Shown: one piece after another, positions 22,406 through 29,182 of the stretch
How the letters are laid out: each line of letters opens with the position of its first letter
How positions within the stretch are numbered: the stretch's first letter is position 1
NCBI RefSeq assembly: GCF_000429225.1
Contig: NZ_AUBL01000043.1
Coordinates: 1-35,880, forward strand
Reading direction: 5' to 3'
DNA length: 35,880 nucleotides
From: Actinomyces dentalis DSM 19115
GTDB lineage: Bacteria > Actinomycetota > Actinomycetes > Actinomycetales > Actinomycetaceae
Translations under genes and position numbers: made by a program
Notes under the pieces: model-generated
What the model saw: the letters and a program-made list of their open reading frames with translations, nothing else
The model's database searches: none
What the model was told of the DNA's origin: nothing

Positions 22406-23302
22406 TCAGCCCAGCGCCGCCAGCACGACGGCCGCCGAGCGGGCCGCCGCCTCGTGGGCGCCGATGTGGAAATCCTGACCCGCCTCCGGCCCGCACAGGT
22501 CGGACACGCCGCGCACCGAGGCGAAGGGGATCCCCGCGCTCGTCGCCACCTGCGCCAGCGCCGTCGACTCCATATCCGTGCTCACCGCGCCCGGGAAGAG
22601 CTCGCGCGCCCGGCCCACGTTCGCGGCGGTGACGAAGGAGTTCCCCGCCAGCATCTGACCGGCGCGGATCCGGGCGCCGCCGGACGACGCCGTCGAGGCG
22701 CGCAGCGCCGCCGGGCCGACCTCCTCCACGCGCGCCAGCACGGCGGCGTCAGCCTCGAAGACGGCGGGCTGGCCGGGCGTCTGGCCGTGGGCGTAGCCGA
22801 AGGCGGTGGCGTCGGCGTCGGTGTAGGCCAGGGTCGTCGAGACGCACACGTCTCCCACCTCAACCTCGCGCCCGAGCCCGCCGGCGGTGCCCGCCGAGAG
22901 CACGACGGCGGGGGCCAGGCGGGTCAGGGCCGTGGCCAGCGCGCTCGCCGCCGCGACGAGCCCGATGCCCGAGCGGACGAGCACGAGCTCGCACGGTCCG
23001 GAAGGTCGCCCGTCGCCCGGTTCATTGTCCGGTTCGGCGTGCGGTCCGCCCGCCGCAGCATCCGCCCGCCCGTCGTCCAGTTCCGCATCCGGCCCGACCG
23101 TCTCGACCGTCGCGAGCTCGCCGCCTCCCGCCGCAAGCGCGCCGGGCAGGGCGAGGCTCCATGCTCGCGCAATCCCGAGAAGGGGAACTTCGTCGACGTC
23201 GTCGAGCGGGGCGAGGGCGTCGAGGAAGGGCCGGGCCTCCTCATCCATGGCGACGACGACGAGGGCGGCCACGGGCCAGGGCGTGCGGACGGCGGTGCTC
23301 AT
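22406..23302 (-). CDS. mtnN: 5'-methylthioadenosine/S-adenosylhomocysteine nucleosidase
   Basis: 298 residues from ATG 23302. Phosphorylase-like nucleosidase fold: A-M-D-E-E-A-R-P-F near the start, V-L-S-A-G-T-A-G-G-L, then the nucleoside-binding T-D-M-E-S-T-A-L-A-Q-V and the catalytic Asp in V-S-D-L-C-G. It hydrolyses SAH to adenine and S-ribosylhomocysteine, the substrate of LuxS encoded 4 kb away. Odd: ~50 extra acidic/Gly-rich residues (about 60-105) inserted after the first strands, making it longer than the usual 230. Start supported by a TAGGCT-N6-ATG leaderless arrangement. Confidence 0.9.
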   Translation of the reverse strand: MSTAVRTPWPVAALVVVAMDEEARPFLDALAPLDDVDEVPLLGIARAWSLALPGALAAGGGELATVETVGPDAELDDGRADAAAGGPHAEPDNEPGDGRPSGPCELVLVRSGIGLVAAASALATALTRLAPAVVLSAGTAGGLGREVEVGDVCVSTTLAYTDADATAFGYAHGQTPGQPAVFEADAAVLARVEEVGPAALRASTASSGGARIRAGQMLAGNSFVTAANVGRARELFPGAVSTDMESTALAQVATSAGIPFASVRGVSDLCGPEAGQDFHIGAHEAAARSAAVVLAALG

Positions 23303-23308
23303 GCGCCG

Positions 23309-23314
23309 AGCCTA
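23309..23314 (-). promoter_or_regulatory. -10 TAGGCT, leaderless layout (mtnN)
   Basis: TAGGCT, 6 nt, then ATG on the minus strand. Confidence 0.5.
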
Positions 23315-23336
23315 GGCCGGGGATCGGTGCGGCGGC

Positions 23337-23364
23337 GTCGGCCCCGCCGGCGCCGGGGGCCGAC
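23337..23364. terminator. 9-bp hairpin upstream of mtnN
   Basis: GTCGGCCCC (23337-23345) pairs with GGGGCCGAC (23356-23364), loop 10 nt. With the palindrome at 23410-23478 it separates the upstream hydrolase transcript from mtnN. Confidence 0.45.
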
Positions 23365-23409
23365 CGCTGGTGCCTCCCCGCCGAACCCTGCCGGATACCC
23401 CGATTCCCG

Positions 23410-23478
23410 CGAACGCGCAGGTTTCCAGTCGAACGCGCAGGTGGGAGGCGCGCGTTCGACTGGAAACCTGCGCGTTCG
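23410..23478. repeat. 69-nt two-box palindrome, type B copy 2
   Basis: Arms CGAACGCGCA - GGTTTCCAGT - CGAACGCGCA with loop GGTGGGAGG; one mismatch at the inner end of the right arm (23449). Almost identical to 16291-16359, and likewise placed just downstream of a minus-strand gene. Confidence 0.85.
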
Positions 23479-23518
23479 CGGAAGAGCAGCGGGATGAGGG
23501 CTGGCTGGCCGCCCCGAG

Positions 23519-23539
23519 TTGTCCACAACCTGTGGATAA
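23519..23539. other. Inverted pair of DnaA boxes
   Basis: TTGTCCACA (23519-23527) and, on the other strand, TTATCCACA (23531-23539), 3 nt apart. Both are strong actinobacterial DnaA boxes; far from the main cluster, they may be a titration or regulatory site. Confidence 0.45.
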
Positions 23540-23548
23540 CGCTGGGCA

Positions 23549-24586
23549 TTATGTGCATGATCCGCCGGTCTCGCGTGCCATTTCCGCTGGTTTCGGTGAA
23601 GGGGGCGGTGAAGGAGAGGGAGCGGGGATGTGGAGGCGCAGCCAGGGGTCGGTCACGGCGTGGAAGCGCTCGGGGCGGGTTCGGCGCACGCAGTGCGGCG
23701 CCCCGACGACGACCGCCGTCGAGATCCGCGGATTGGCGCGGCGCGTGATATTCGTCAGGTACTCCCCGCGCAGCACCACCCGGTCGGTGCCGGTGACGAT
23801 GAGCGTGGGCACGGCCAGGTTGTCGATGACCTCCTCCCACGGCGTCGGTGGGCCCACGCAGCCGACGGCGATGAATCCCAGGTCCACCCCGGCGCCGGCC
23901 TCGACGCTCGCGCGCACCTCGCGGTGCGACCAGGTCGGGTTCTCGCGCGTCTCCTTCTCGAAGCGCGCCCGCGGGTCGGCGGCGATGGACTCCATCTCGC
24001 GGACCTGCCGGAAGGCGCCCAGCCGCAGGAGCCGGTTCCAGGCGGGCGTCGTGAAGGCCGGGTCCTCCGCGATCGCGGCGTCGACCAGGTCGGGGCGGCG
24101 GGCGGCGACGTCGAGGCCGGTCACCCCGCCCATGGAGTGGCCGACGACGGCCAGTGGCGCGGTCAGCGCACCCGAATCGGGCGCGTGCGGGGAGGGGCGC
24201 AGGCCGTGGGCGCGCAGGTCCTCCAGGGTCGTCTCGAGGTCCGCGGCCAGGCGGGCGCCCGCGGTCGCCTGATCGGCGAGGTCCTCGGAGTCCCAGCGCG
24301 GGGAGTCCCCGTGTCCGCGGGCGTCGAGGGCCACGATCCGGTAGCCGGCCGCACTCCAGTGGTCGACGGCCTCCGCCCAGCAGGCCGCGGAGTCGGTGAT
24401 GCCGTGGGACAGGACGAGGACGGGGGCGGTGTCATCGTCGAGGGGGCCCGCCAGGTGGCGGGCCAGGGGCGCGGGCGCAGCGGAGGCCGGTAGGGCCGGT
24501 GAGGCCGGTGAGGGAAGTGCGAAGCGCAGGGTTGCGCAGGCGGCGGAGGGCGGGGGCGCAGAGGTGGCGGGTTCGGGCGCGGTCAC
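23549..24586 (-). CDS. Alpha/beta hydrolase
   Basis: 345 residues from GTG 24586. Alpha/beta-hydrolase core after a Pro/Ala-rich N-terminus of ~45 residues: oxyanion segment L-S-H-G-I-T-D-S, nucleophile elbow G-H-S-M-G-G, acid in V-T-G-T-D, and the catalytic His in G-A-P-H-C-V-R-R-T-R-P. Substrate unknown. It is a clear paralogue of the hydrolase at 28127 (shared D-H-W-x-A-x-G-Y-R and A-R-G-H-G-x-S-P-R-W). The start has a TAGGCT-N6-GTG leaderless layout. A Pro/Ser-rich tail follows the core. Its stop is close to the DnaA-box pair. Confidence 0.87.
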   Translation of the reverse strand: MTAPEPATSAPPPSAACATLRFALPSPASPALPASAAPAPLARHLAGPLDDDTAPVLVLSHGITDSAACWAEAVDHWSAAGYRIVALDARGHGDSPRWDSEDLADQATAGARLAADLETTLEDLRAHGLRPSPHAPDSGALTAPLAVVGHSMGGVTGLDVAARRPDLVDAAIAEDPAFTTPAWNRLLRLGAFRQVREMESIAADPRARFEKETRENPTWSHREVRASVEAGAGVDLGFIAVGCVGPPTPWEEVIDNLAVPTLIVTGTDRVVLRGEYLTNITRRANPRISTAVVVGAPHCVRRTRPERFHAVTDPWLRLHIPAPSPSPPPSPKPAEMARETGGSCT

Positions 24587-24592
24587 GCCCGG

Positions 24593-24598
24593 AGCCTA
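24593..24598 (-). promoter_or_regulatory. -10 TAGGCT, leaderless layout (alpha/beta hydrolase)
   Basis: TAGGCT, 6 nt, then GTG on the minus strand. Confidence 0.5.
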
Positions 24599-24641
24599 CG
24601 GCCGGGGCGAGCGGGGGCGGCTCTCGGCGCTCCTCCCCTGC

Positions 24642-24840
24642 CGGGCGGTCCGTGAGCGCAGGTCGGGGGCGGTCGGGCGGTCGGAAAAGGTGGTTCTTGC
24701 ATATCATTGGGGGCCGGTCGTGGTGTCGTTTGCGCGGGATGTGGCGTCATTCCGCCGTTCTGCTGCGGGCTGGGGCGGCGGTGAGGCGTGAAAGATACGC
24801 GGGAGCCACCTTTTTCAGCGCCGCCTCCGGCCGGATCAGG
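24642..24840 (+). repeat. 199-nt direct repeat, left copy (contains 132-nt element 24684-24815)
   Basis: Aligns without gaps to 25926-26124 (constant offset 1284), about 15 substitutions. The core from about 24684 to 24815 is bounded by (A)AAAAGGTGG and CCACCTTTTT, short terminal inverted repeats. No open frame of note. Confidence 0.85.
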
Positions 24841-24926
24841 TCCGAGGAGTGCGTGGGAGCCTCGAAACGGTCGGTCTTCGTGTCAACGCCGGAGCCGGCG
24901 AGTCCGCCGAGGAGCGCGCGGGAGCC

Positions 24927-25808
24927 TCACCTGGCGTCGGCGGGCCAGCATCCGAGCCGTTCAGCGATGGGACGGACGATTTCGACCGTCCGGTGCGCCA
25001 GGACCTGCTGGGCGGTCAGATGAAGCGGTATCATCCCGTGCAGCAGGAGCCACTGATCGCGGTGGTGGTCCCGCGTCCAGTCGGCCAAGGAGGAGTGGAA
25101 GGCGTAGCCATCGGGCTCGATCGCGAGGAACCCCAGGGTGAGGTCGAGCTCCCCGATCGGCACCTCGACGGCGACATCCGGCACGGCTCCCGCCTCCTCC
25201 AGTTCGTAGCGCGCAATGGTCTCCAGGATGGATCTCGCCTTCGGGTTGGCGCGGGCGAGCAGCTCACGCATGGGGCTGTTGCGCGGGCCCCGCAGTCTGG
25301 CGAGAAGCTGGTCGCGAACGACCATGCCGCCGCGGAGGGCGCAATCGAGAGCGATGAGCGCGTCCAACTCCGGTGCGCAACGCATGAAGGTGAGGATCGC
25401 GGTCTCGTGGTCGGCGAAGGGCGAGCCGAGCGGATCGACGTGGACGTCGGCGACATGGTGGATGACGGCGTGTCCGATGCCGTAGACGAGGCGCTTGCCG
25501 CGGGGGACGATGAGGTGGAGCCGACTGTCGGAGCTCCTCTGAAGGGCGATTCCGTAGCGGTCCATCGCGTGCGCGCAGGTGATGAGGGCGCCCAGGCGCC
25601 GGGCGATGATGATGCGTTGATCTGTTCCCGGCAGGGCGATGACGTGCTGCGGGTGGCGGGTGACCGCACCCTCGGCCACCATGCGGGCCAGGGCGCGGCG
25701 GTCGTGCTCCAGGGGGACGAGGAACCGCTGCTTGGCCGCTCCGTGCGCATTCGCCAGCGCACGCAGTACGGCGTCCCGCTTCTCGGTGTAGCGCATGTGG
25801 AGAAGCAT
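24927..25808 (-). CDS. DUF559/Vsr-like endonuclease-domain protein with AbiEi-like N-terminus
   Basis: 293 residues from ATG 25808 (a TTG at 25826 and an ATG at 25796 are alternatives; none has a clear SD). The N-terminal ~90 residues resemble the winged-helix AbiEi-type domain of actinobacterial orphans (R-D-A-V-L-R-A-L-A, then G-A-V-T-R-H-P-Q-H-V-I-A-L). The C-terminal part fits the DUF559 PD-(D/E)xK fold: S-I-L-E-T-I-A, G-E-L-D-L-T-L-G, I-E-P-D-G-Y-A-F-H-S and later R-D-H-H-R-D-Q-W-L-L-L-H-G. The usual E-x-K after the Asp is altered (I-E-P-D), so nuclease activity is uncertain. The gene is enclosed by two direct repeats. Possibly a defence or stress module; unproven. Confidence 0.75.
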   Translation of the reverse strand: MLLHMRYTEKRDAVLRALANAHGAAKQRFLVPLEHDRRALARMVAEGAVTRHPQHVIALPGTDQRIIIARRLGALITCAHAMDRYGIALQRSSDSRLHLIVPRGKRLVYGIGHAVIHHVADVHVDPLGSPFADHETAILTFMRCAPELDALIALDCALRGGMVVRDQLLARLRGPRNSPMRELLARANPKARSILETIARYELEEAGAVPDVAVEVPIGELDLTLGFLAIEPDGYAFHSSLADWTRDHHRDQWLLLHGMIPLHLTAQQVLAHRTVEIVRPIAERLGCWPADAR

Positions 25809-25925
25809 CCGTTCGCGAGGCCTCAATCACAATATCTGCGGCTTCATCTGTGGATAAGTGCGTTTTTCGGTGAAGTCATCCGCAACTTCGTCGCCCGGAG
25901 AGGTCTGCCGATCGGACGGGGCGGT

Positions 25926-26124
25926 CGGGCGGTCTGTGGGTGCGGGTCGGAGGCGGTTGGGCGGTTGAAAAAGGTGGTTCTTGCATATCATTGGGGGCCG
26001 GTCGTGGTGTCGTCTGCGCGGGATGTGGCGTCATTCCGCCGTTCTGCTGCGGGCCGGGGCGGCGGTGGGGCGTGAAAGATACGCGGGAGCCACCTTTTTC
26101 AGCGCCGCCCCCGGCCAGATCGGG
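25926..26124 (+). repeat. 199-nt direct repeat, right copy (contains 132-nt element 25968-26099)
   Basis: Same orientation as 24642-24840. The 132-nt core runs AAAAAGGTGG to CCACCTTTTT. It abuts the first unit of the CRISPR-like array. Confidence 0.85.
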
Positions 26125-26447
26125 CCGCTCCCCCCGCGTTCGGGGCGGGAGCACCGCGGCCGCGTCGCCTCCGACGCCGACGGGGCCGCTCCCCCCGCGT
26201 TCGGGGCGGGATCTTCGACTGCGCCGGCCCCGACCGCGACCCCAGGTCCTCCGCGTTCGGGGCGGGATCGCCCCCGGAACCGTCTCGAACTCGTCAGCGG
26301 GGCCGCAACAGGCCGTCATGGGGCGTGCTCGCTCGGGAAGCGTCCCGTGACGGAGCTCGGGTCCGGTCCGAGGGGTATGGGCAGTCGCAATGGGGGTTCG
26401 GCGCGCAAGTTCTTGGCCGGGTCCGTCCGAAGGGGGTGCGGGGCCGC
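26122..26447. CRISPR. Degenerate CRISPR-like array, I-E geometry
   Basis: Repeat 1 (26122-26150) and repeat 2 (26183-26211) are identical 29-mers starting GGGCCGCTCCCCCCGCG, with CCCCG/CGGGG able to form a hairpin; spacer 1 is 32 nt. Repeat 3 (26244-26267) has lost 5 nt but keeps GCGTTCGGGGCGGGA; spacer 2 is 32 nt. Repeat 4 (26300-26328) keeps GGGCCGC...GGGGCG; spacer 3 is 32 nt. Two further related blocks start at 26359 and 26419 (GGGTCCG...). The period stays at 56-61 nt while the repeat decays, as in arrays decaying from one end. No cas genes here; spacers were not searched. Confidence 0.45.
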
Positions 26448-26449
26448 GC

Positions 26450-27367
26450 TCACTCGGGGGCGTCGGCCGGGCGGCGGTGGTAGAGCAGGTACGCGCCGAA
26501 TCGGCTGCGCAGCGTCGGGCGCACCTCGCGCGGCCAGCGCTGGGCCACATACGCCACGGCGTCGTCCACCTCCAGGCGCTGGGTGGAGTTGCCCGCCCGC
26601 ACCCACAGCTCGCGCCCGCCCTTGCCCTTGGGGCCGGACAGGTACACGGGCGCCGGCGACGGCGGCACGGTGATCCGGCAGACCTCGCCGTCGCCGTCGG
26701 CGGCCGGCGCGAAGTCCAGGCGCGGCAGGGCCGCCGCATTGGCCCCCAGGCGCACGCGCCACAGGTCCCGCAGGAAGAGCTCGTAGCGGTCGGCGTCCTC
26801 GTGGCGCAGCGTCGTGTAGTCCGGGCCGAGCCCGATGAGGCGCCCGGCGTCGTCCACGCCCAGCAGCAGGGTGCCGCCGCGGGAGTTGAGGAAGGCCGCC
26901 ACGGTCTTGGCGGCGACCGTCTCGATGACGTCGTCGCGCTTGCCGGTGCGCAGGTTGACGCGCGCCGAGGACTTGAACTCCAGGGTCGCCGACTCCCCGC
27001 GGGCCGCCACCGCCGCGATCGGCTCGAGCTCGGGCTCGCGCTGGAGCCAGGTGGCGACGAAGGACGTGATGATGATGACCGTGACGGCGGTGGCGAGGGC
27101 GCACACCAGCAGGCGCGGCGCCCACAGGTAGTCCTCCGTGAAGATCCAGGTCCCCACGGCCAGCCCTCCCCACAGGCCCAGCAGGGCCGTGAGGGTCGCC
27201 GCCGAGGAGGACAGGGTCGTGTGCCAGCGCCGCAGGACCCTGCGGGTCAGGCGGCCCACGAGGTAGGCCAGCAGCATCATCCCCGGCTGGAGGAGGACGG
27301 TGAGCAGGAGGGTCGGGCTCTGCGGGACGACGACGACCCCGTAGGAGGACGGCTCCAGCGACGTCAT
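26450..27367 (-). CDS. Membrane protein with AlbA_2/Schlafen-type domain
   Basis: 305 residues from ATG 27367, overlapping the luxS stop as ATGA. Three hydrophobic helices lie in the first ~110 residues, followed by a cytoplasmic AlbA_2 (divergent AAA_4/Schlafen-type) domain: [11 protein letters not shown], then [20 protein letters not shown], and I-G-L-G near the middle. AlbA_2 domains occur in predicted nucleic-acid-binding or ATP-binding regulators; the role of this membrane-tethered form is unknown. Strict coupling to luxS suggests linked expression with AI-2 synthesis. The C-terminus [11 protein letters not shown] lies beside the CRISPR-like array. Confidence 0.82.
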   Translation of the reverse strand: MTSLEPSSYGVVVVPQSPTLLLTVLLQPGMMLLAYLVGRLTRRVLRRWHTTLSSSAATLTALLGLWGGLAVGTWIFTEDYLWAPRLLVCALATAVTVIIITSFVATWLQREPELEPIAAVAARGESATLEFKSSARVNLRTGKRDDVIETVAAKTVAAFLNSRGGTLLLGVDDAGRLIGLGPDYTTLRHEDADRYELFLRDLWRVRLGANAAALPRLDFAPAADGDGEVCRITVPPSPAPVYLSGPKGKGGRELWVRAGNSTQRLEVDDAVAYVAQRWPREVRPTLRSRFGAYLLYHRRPADAPE

Positions 27368-28017
27368 GGCCGGTCGCCCTGCTCGGTGCCGGCGGTGCCG
27401 GCGGGGGCCTCCGGGCCGGGGTCGGTGGGAGCACCGGGGTTCTCGGGCGCCCCGGTGCCAGCGGGGACGACGGGATTCTCGGGCGCCCCGGTGCCGGCGG
27501 GGACGGCGGGATTCTCGGGCGCCCCGGGGCCGGCGTCGGGGATGACGACCTCCCACTCGTCGCGCGCCGCCAGGAAATCGCGCACCGCCGCCTGCGCCGC
27601 CTCCAGGGAGTGGTTGGCGCCCCAGCCGCACTGCACCTCATTGGCGGCGGGCACCTCGCCGGCGCCCAGGATGTCGTGGAGGGTCGCCTCCAGCAGGGGC
27701 AGGAACTCGGCCAGCTCCAGCCCCAGGGTCAGGGCGTAGAAGCCGGTCTGGCAGCCCATGGGCCCGAAGTCGATGAGCCGGTCGGTGCGGTTGCGCATGA
27801 GCTCGGCGGTCAGGTGCTCGATGGAGTGCACCGCCCGCATATCCAGGTGCTCGCGGTTGGGCTGGCAGAAGCGCACGTCGTACTTGACCAGCTCGTCGCC
27901 GCCCGGCAGGCGCTTGCGGTCGGCGACCCGCACGAAGGGCGCGGCCACCCGCGTGTGGTCGAGGTTGAAGGACTCGACGTTCATACGCGGTCCCGAGGTC
28001 TGCGTGTACTGGCTCAT
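27364..28017 (-). CDS. luxS: S-ribosylhomocysteine lyase LuxS with repeat tail
   Basis: 217 residues from ATG 28017. LuxS core 1-155: zinc ligands His64 and His68 in H-S-I-E-H-L with catalytic Glu67, Cys89 in G-C-Q-T-G-F-Y, third zinc ligand Cys130 in Q-C-G-W-G. It cleaves S-ribosylhomocysteine to homocysteine and DPD, the precursor of autoinducer-2. The start is supported by TAGCCT 7 nt upstream (leaderless). Odd: ~57 extra C-terminal residues, mostly three 12-residue units (G-A-P-E-N-P-x-V-P-A-G-T), rich in Pro/Ala/Gly; typical LuxS ends near residue 155-160. The stop overlaps the AlbA_2 gene as ATGA. Confidence 0.94.
   Translation of the reverse strand: MSQYTQTSGPRMNVESFNLDHTRVAAPFVRVADRKRLPGGDELVKYDVRFCQPNREHLDMRAVHSIEHLTAELMRNRTDRLIDFGPMGCQTGFYALTLGLELAEFLPLLEATLHDILGAGEVPAANEVQCGWGANHSLEAAQAAVRDFLAARDEWEVVIPDAGPGAPENPAVPAGTGAPENPVVPAGTGAPENPGAPTDPGPEAPAGTAGTEQGDRP
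27440..27547 (-). repeat. Three 36-nt coding repeats at luxS 3' end
   Basis: Units start at 27440, 27476 and 27512 (TTCTCGGGCGCCCCGG on plus), encoding the 12-residue repeats of the LuxS tail. Copy number could vary by slippage without changing the frame. Confidence 0.8.
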
Positions 28018-28024
28018 GGCCCCA

Positions 28025-28030
28025 AGGCTA
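28025..28030 (-). promoter_or_regulatory. -10 TAGCCT, leaderless layout (luxS)
   Basis: TAGCCT, 7 nt, then ATG on the minus strand. Confidence 0.5.
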
Positions 28031-28080
28031 TCGGCGCGGCGGCACCCCGTGGTGCGCGGGCGGTGGACGCCGGGCGGGCC

Positions 28081-28086
28081 TATGCT
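28081..28086 (+). promoter_or_regulatory. -10 TATGCT of hydrolase gene
   Basis: TATGCT lies 40 nt before the GTG at 28127, which has GGAGAAGGAG as SD; this gene therefore has a normal leader. Confidence 0.45.
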
Positions 28087-28126
28087 CGACACGTTCCGAA
28101 GGGGAATTCAGGAGAAGGAGCCGCCC

Positions 28127-28963
28127 GTGAGCGACCTCGCCCGCATTGTCGTCGGGCCCGACGACGCCCCCGCCCTGGTGCTCCTGCACGGGATCACCTC
28201 CTCGGCCCTCTCCCAGGCCGACGCCATCGACCACTGGGCCGCCCGGGGCTACCGGGTGGTCGCCGTGGACGCCCGCGGCCACGGCCTGTCCCCGCGCTGG
28301 ACGCCCGCCGAGCTCGAACGCGCCGGGCAGGTCCTGGTCGACGACGTCGTCGCCGTCCTGGAGGACCTCGACGTCGAGCGGCGCGGCCGGGCCGCCCTGG
28401 GTCTGGGCGCACCGCCGCCCCCGGTGCTCATCGGCCACTCCATGGGCGCGGCCACCGCCATGGTCGTGGGCGCCCGGCGCCCCGGACTCGTCCGCGGCCT
28501 GGTCCTCATCGACCCGGCCCGCTACGGCGCGCGCACCCCCGCCGAGCTCCTCGCCCGCGGCGCCGCCCGCGAGCGCGCCGCCGCCGCCGTGTGCGCCGAC
28601 CCGGCCGCCGCGGCGGCGCGCGCCCTGGCCGACGACGAGGTGCCGGGCGCCGAGGCCCTGCCCGGCGTGTGGGCCTCCCAGCGCATGGACGCCGGGCTGC
28701 TGCGCACCGGCGTCGTCGCCCCGCCGGTGGTCTGGGAGGAGGGCATGGCCGCCCTGGGGGTGCCCACCCTCCTGGTCACCGGGGACCGCCCGGGCTCGGC
28801 GCGCGTGGGCCGGGACGGCCTGGAGGTCCTGGAGCGCCTGGCCAATGCGCACGTGGCCACGGCGCTCGTGCCCGGCGCCGGGCACGACGTGCGCCGCACC
28901 CGCCCGGCCGGCTTCTACGACGTCGTCGACGCCTGGCTGCGGCGGGTGGCGCCGCCCGGCTGA
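28127..28963 (+). CDS. Alpha/beta hydrolase (paralogue of 23549 gene)
   Basis: 278 residues from GTG 28127 with a strong SD (GGAGAAGGAG, 6 nt). Core motifs: L-L-H-G-I-T-S-S (oxyanion), G-H-S-M-G-A (nucleophile Ser), V-T-G-D-R (acid) and G-A-G-H-D-V-R-R-T-R-P (His). It lacks the long N-terminal and C-terminal extensions of its paralogue. Similarity to the 23549 gene runs through the whole core, so both arose by duplication and now flank the DUF559/AlbA_2/luxS block. Substrate unknown. Divergent from luxS. Confidence 0.88.
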   Translation: MSDLARIVVGPDDAPALVLLHGITSSALSQADAIDHWAARGYRVVAVDARGHGLSPRWTPAELERAGQVLVDDVVAVLEDLDVERRGRAALGLGAPPPPVLIGHSMGAATAMVVGARRPGLVRGLVLIDPARYGARTPAELLARGAARERAAAAVCADPAAAAARALADDEVPGAEALPGVWASQRMDAGLLRTGVVAPPVVWEEGMAALGVPTLLVTGDRPGSARVGRDGLEVLERLANAHVATALVPGAGHDVRRTRPAGFYDVVDAWLRRVAPPG

Positions 28964-29072
28964 GCCCGGGGCTGGGAGGGGGACTCAAGGGCCGCGGCGG
29001 CGTGTCGGGAAGCGGCGGCGCCACGGCGCCCGCCCGGGCCCTTGGTCCCGATCCCGGTGCGGGGGCGCCTCC

Positions 29073-29078
29073 TATGCT
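29073..29078 (+). promoter_or_regulatory. -10 TATGCT of the DASS operon
   Basis: TATGCT about 105 nt before the ATG at 29183; no clear -35. Confidence 0.35.
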
Positions 29079-29182
29079 CCCCGGGACCCGGCAAGGAGGC
29101 CGGGTCGCCCTCGGCCTCCCGGCTCCCGCCGGCCCGGTCGTCGGTAGCCCGATCGCGTACGTACGTGCCCAGGAGGACCCAT

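Larger units (their letters stand above)
24587..24926. other. Spacer between hydrolase and DUF559 gene
   Basis: Contains the hydrolase -10 box and the left 199-nt direct repeat (24642-24840) with its embedded 132-nt element. A degenerate repeat, GGAG(T/C)GCG(T/C)GGGAGCCTC, occurs at 24846 and 24911, the second copy overlapping the end of the DUF559 gene. Confidence 0.55.
25809..26449. other. Spacer with DnaA box, direct repeat and CRISPR-like array
   Basis: Holds a perfect minus-strand DnaA box (25849-25857), the right 199-nt repeat (25926-26124) and the 60-nt-period array (26122-26447). No credible gene. Confidence 0.6.

Noticed and set aside
24927-25808. Calling this gene a full type IV toxin-antitoxin system
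   Set aside because: Only an AbiEi-like N-terminus is suggested; no AbiEii toxin gene lies nearby.
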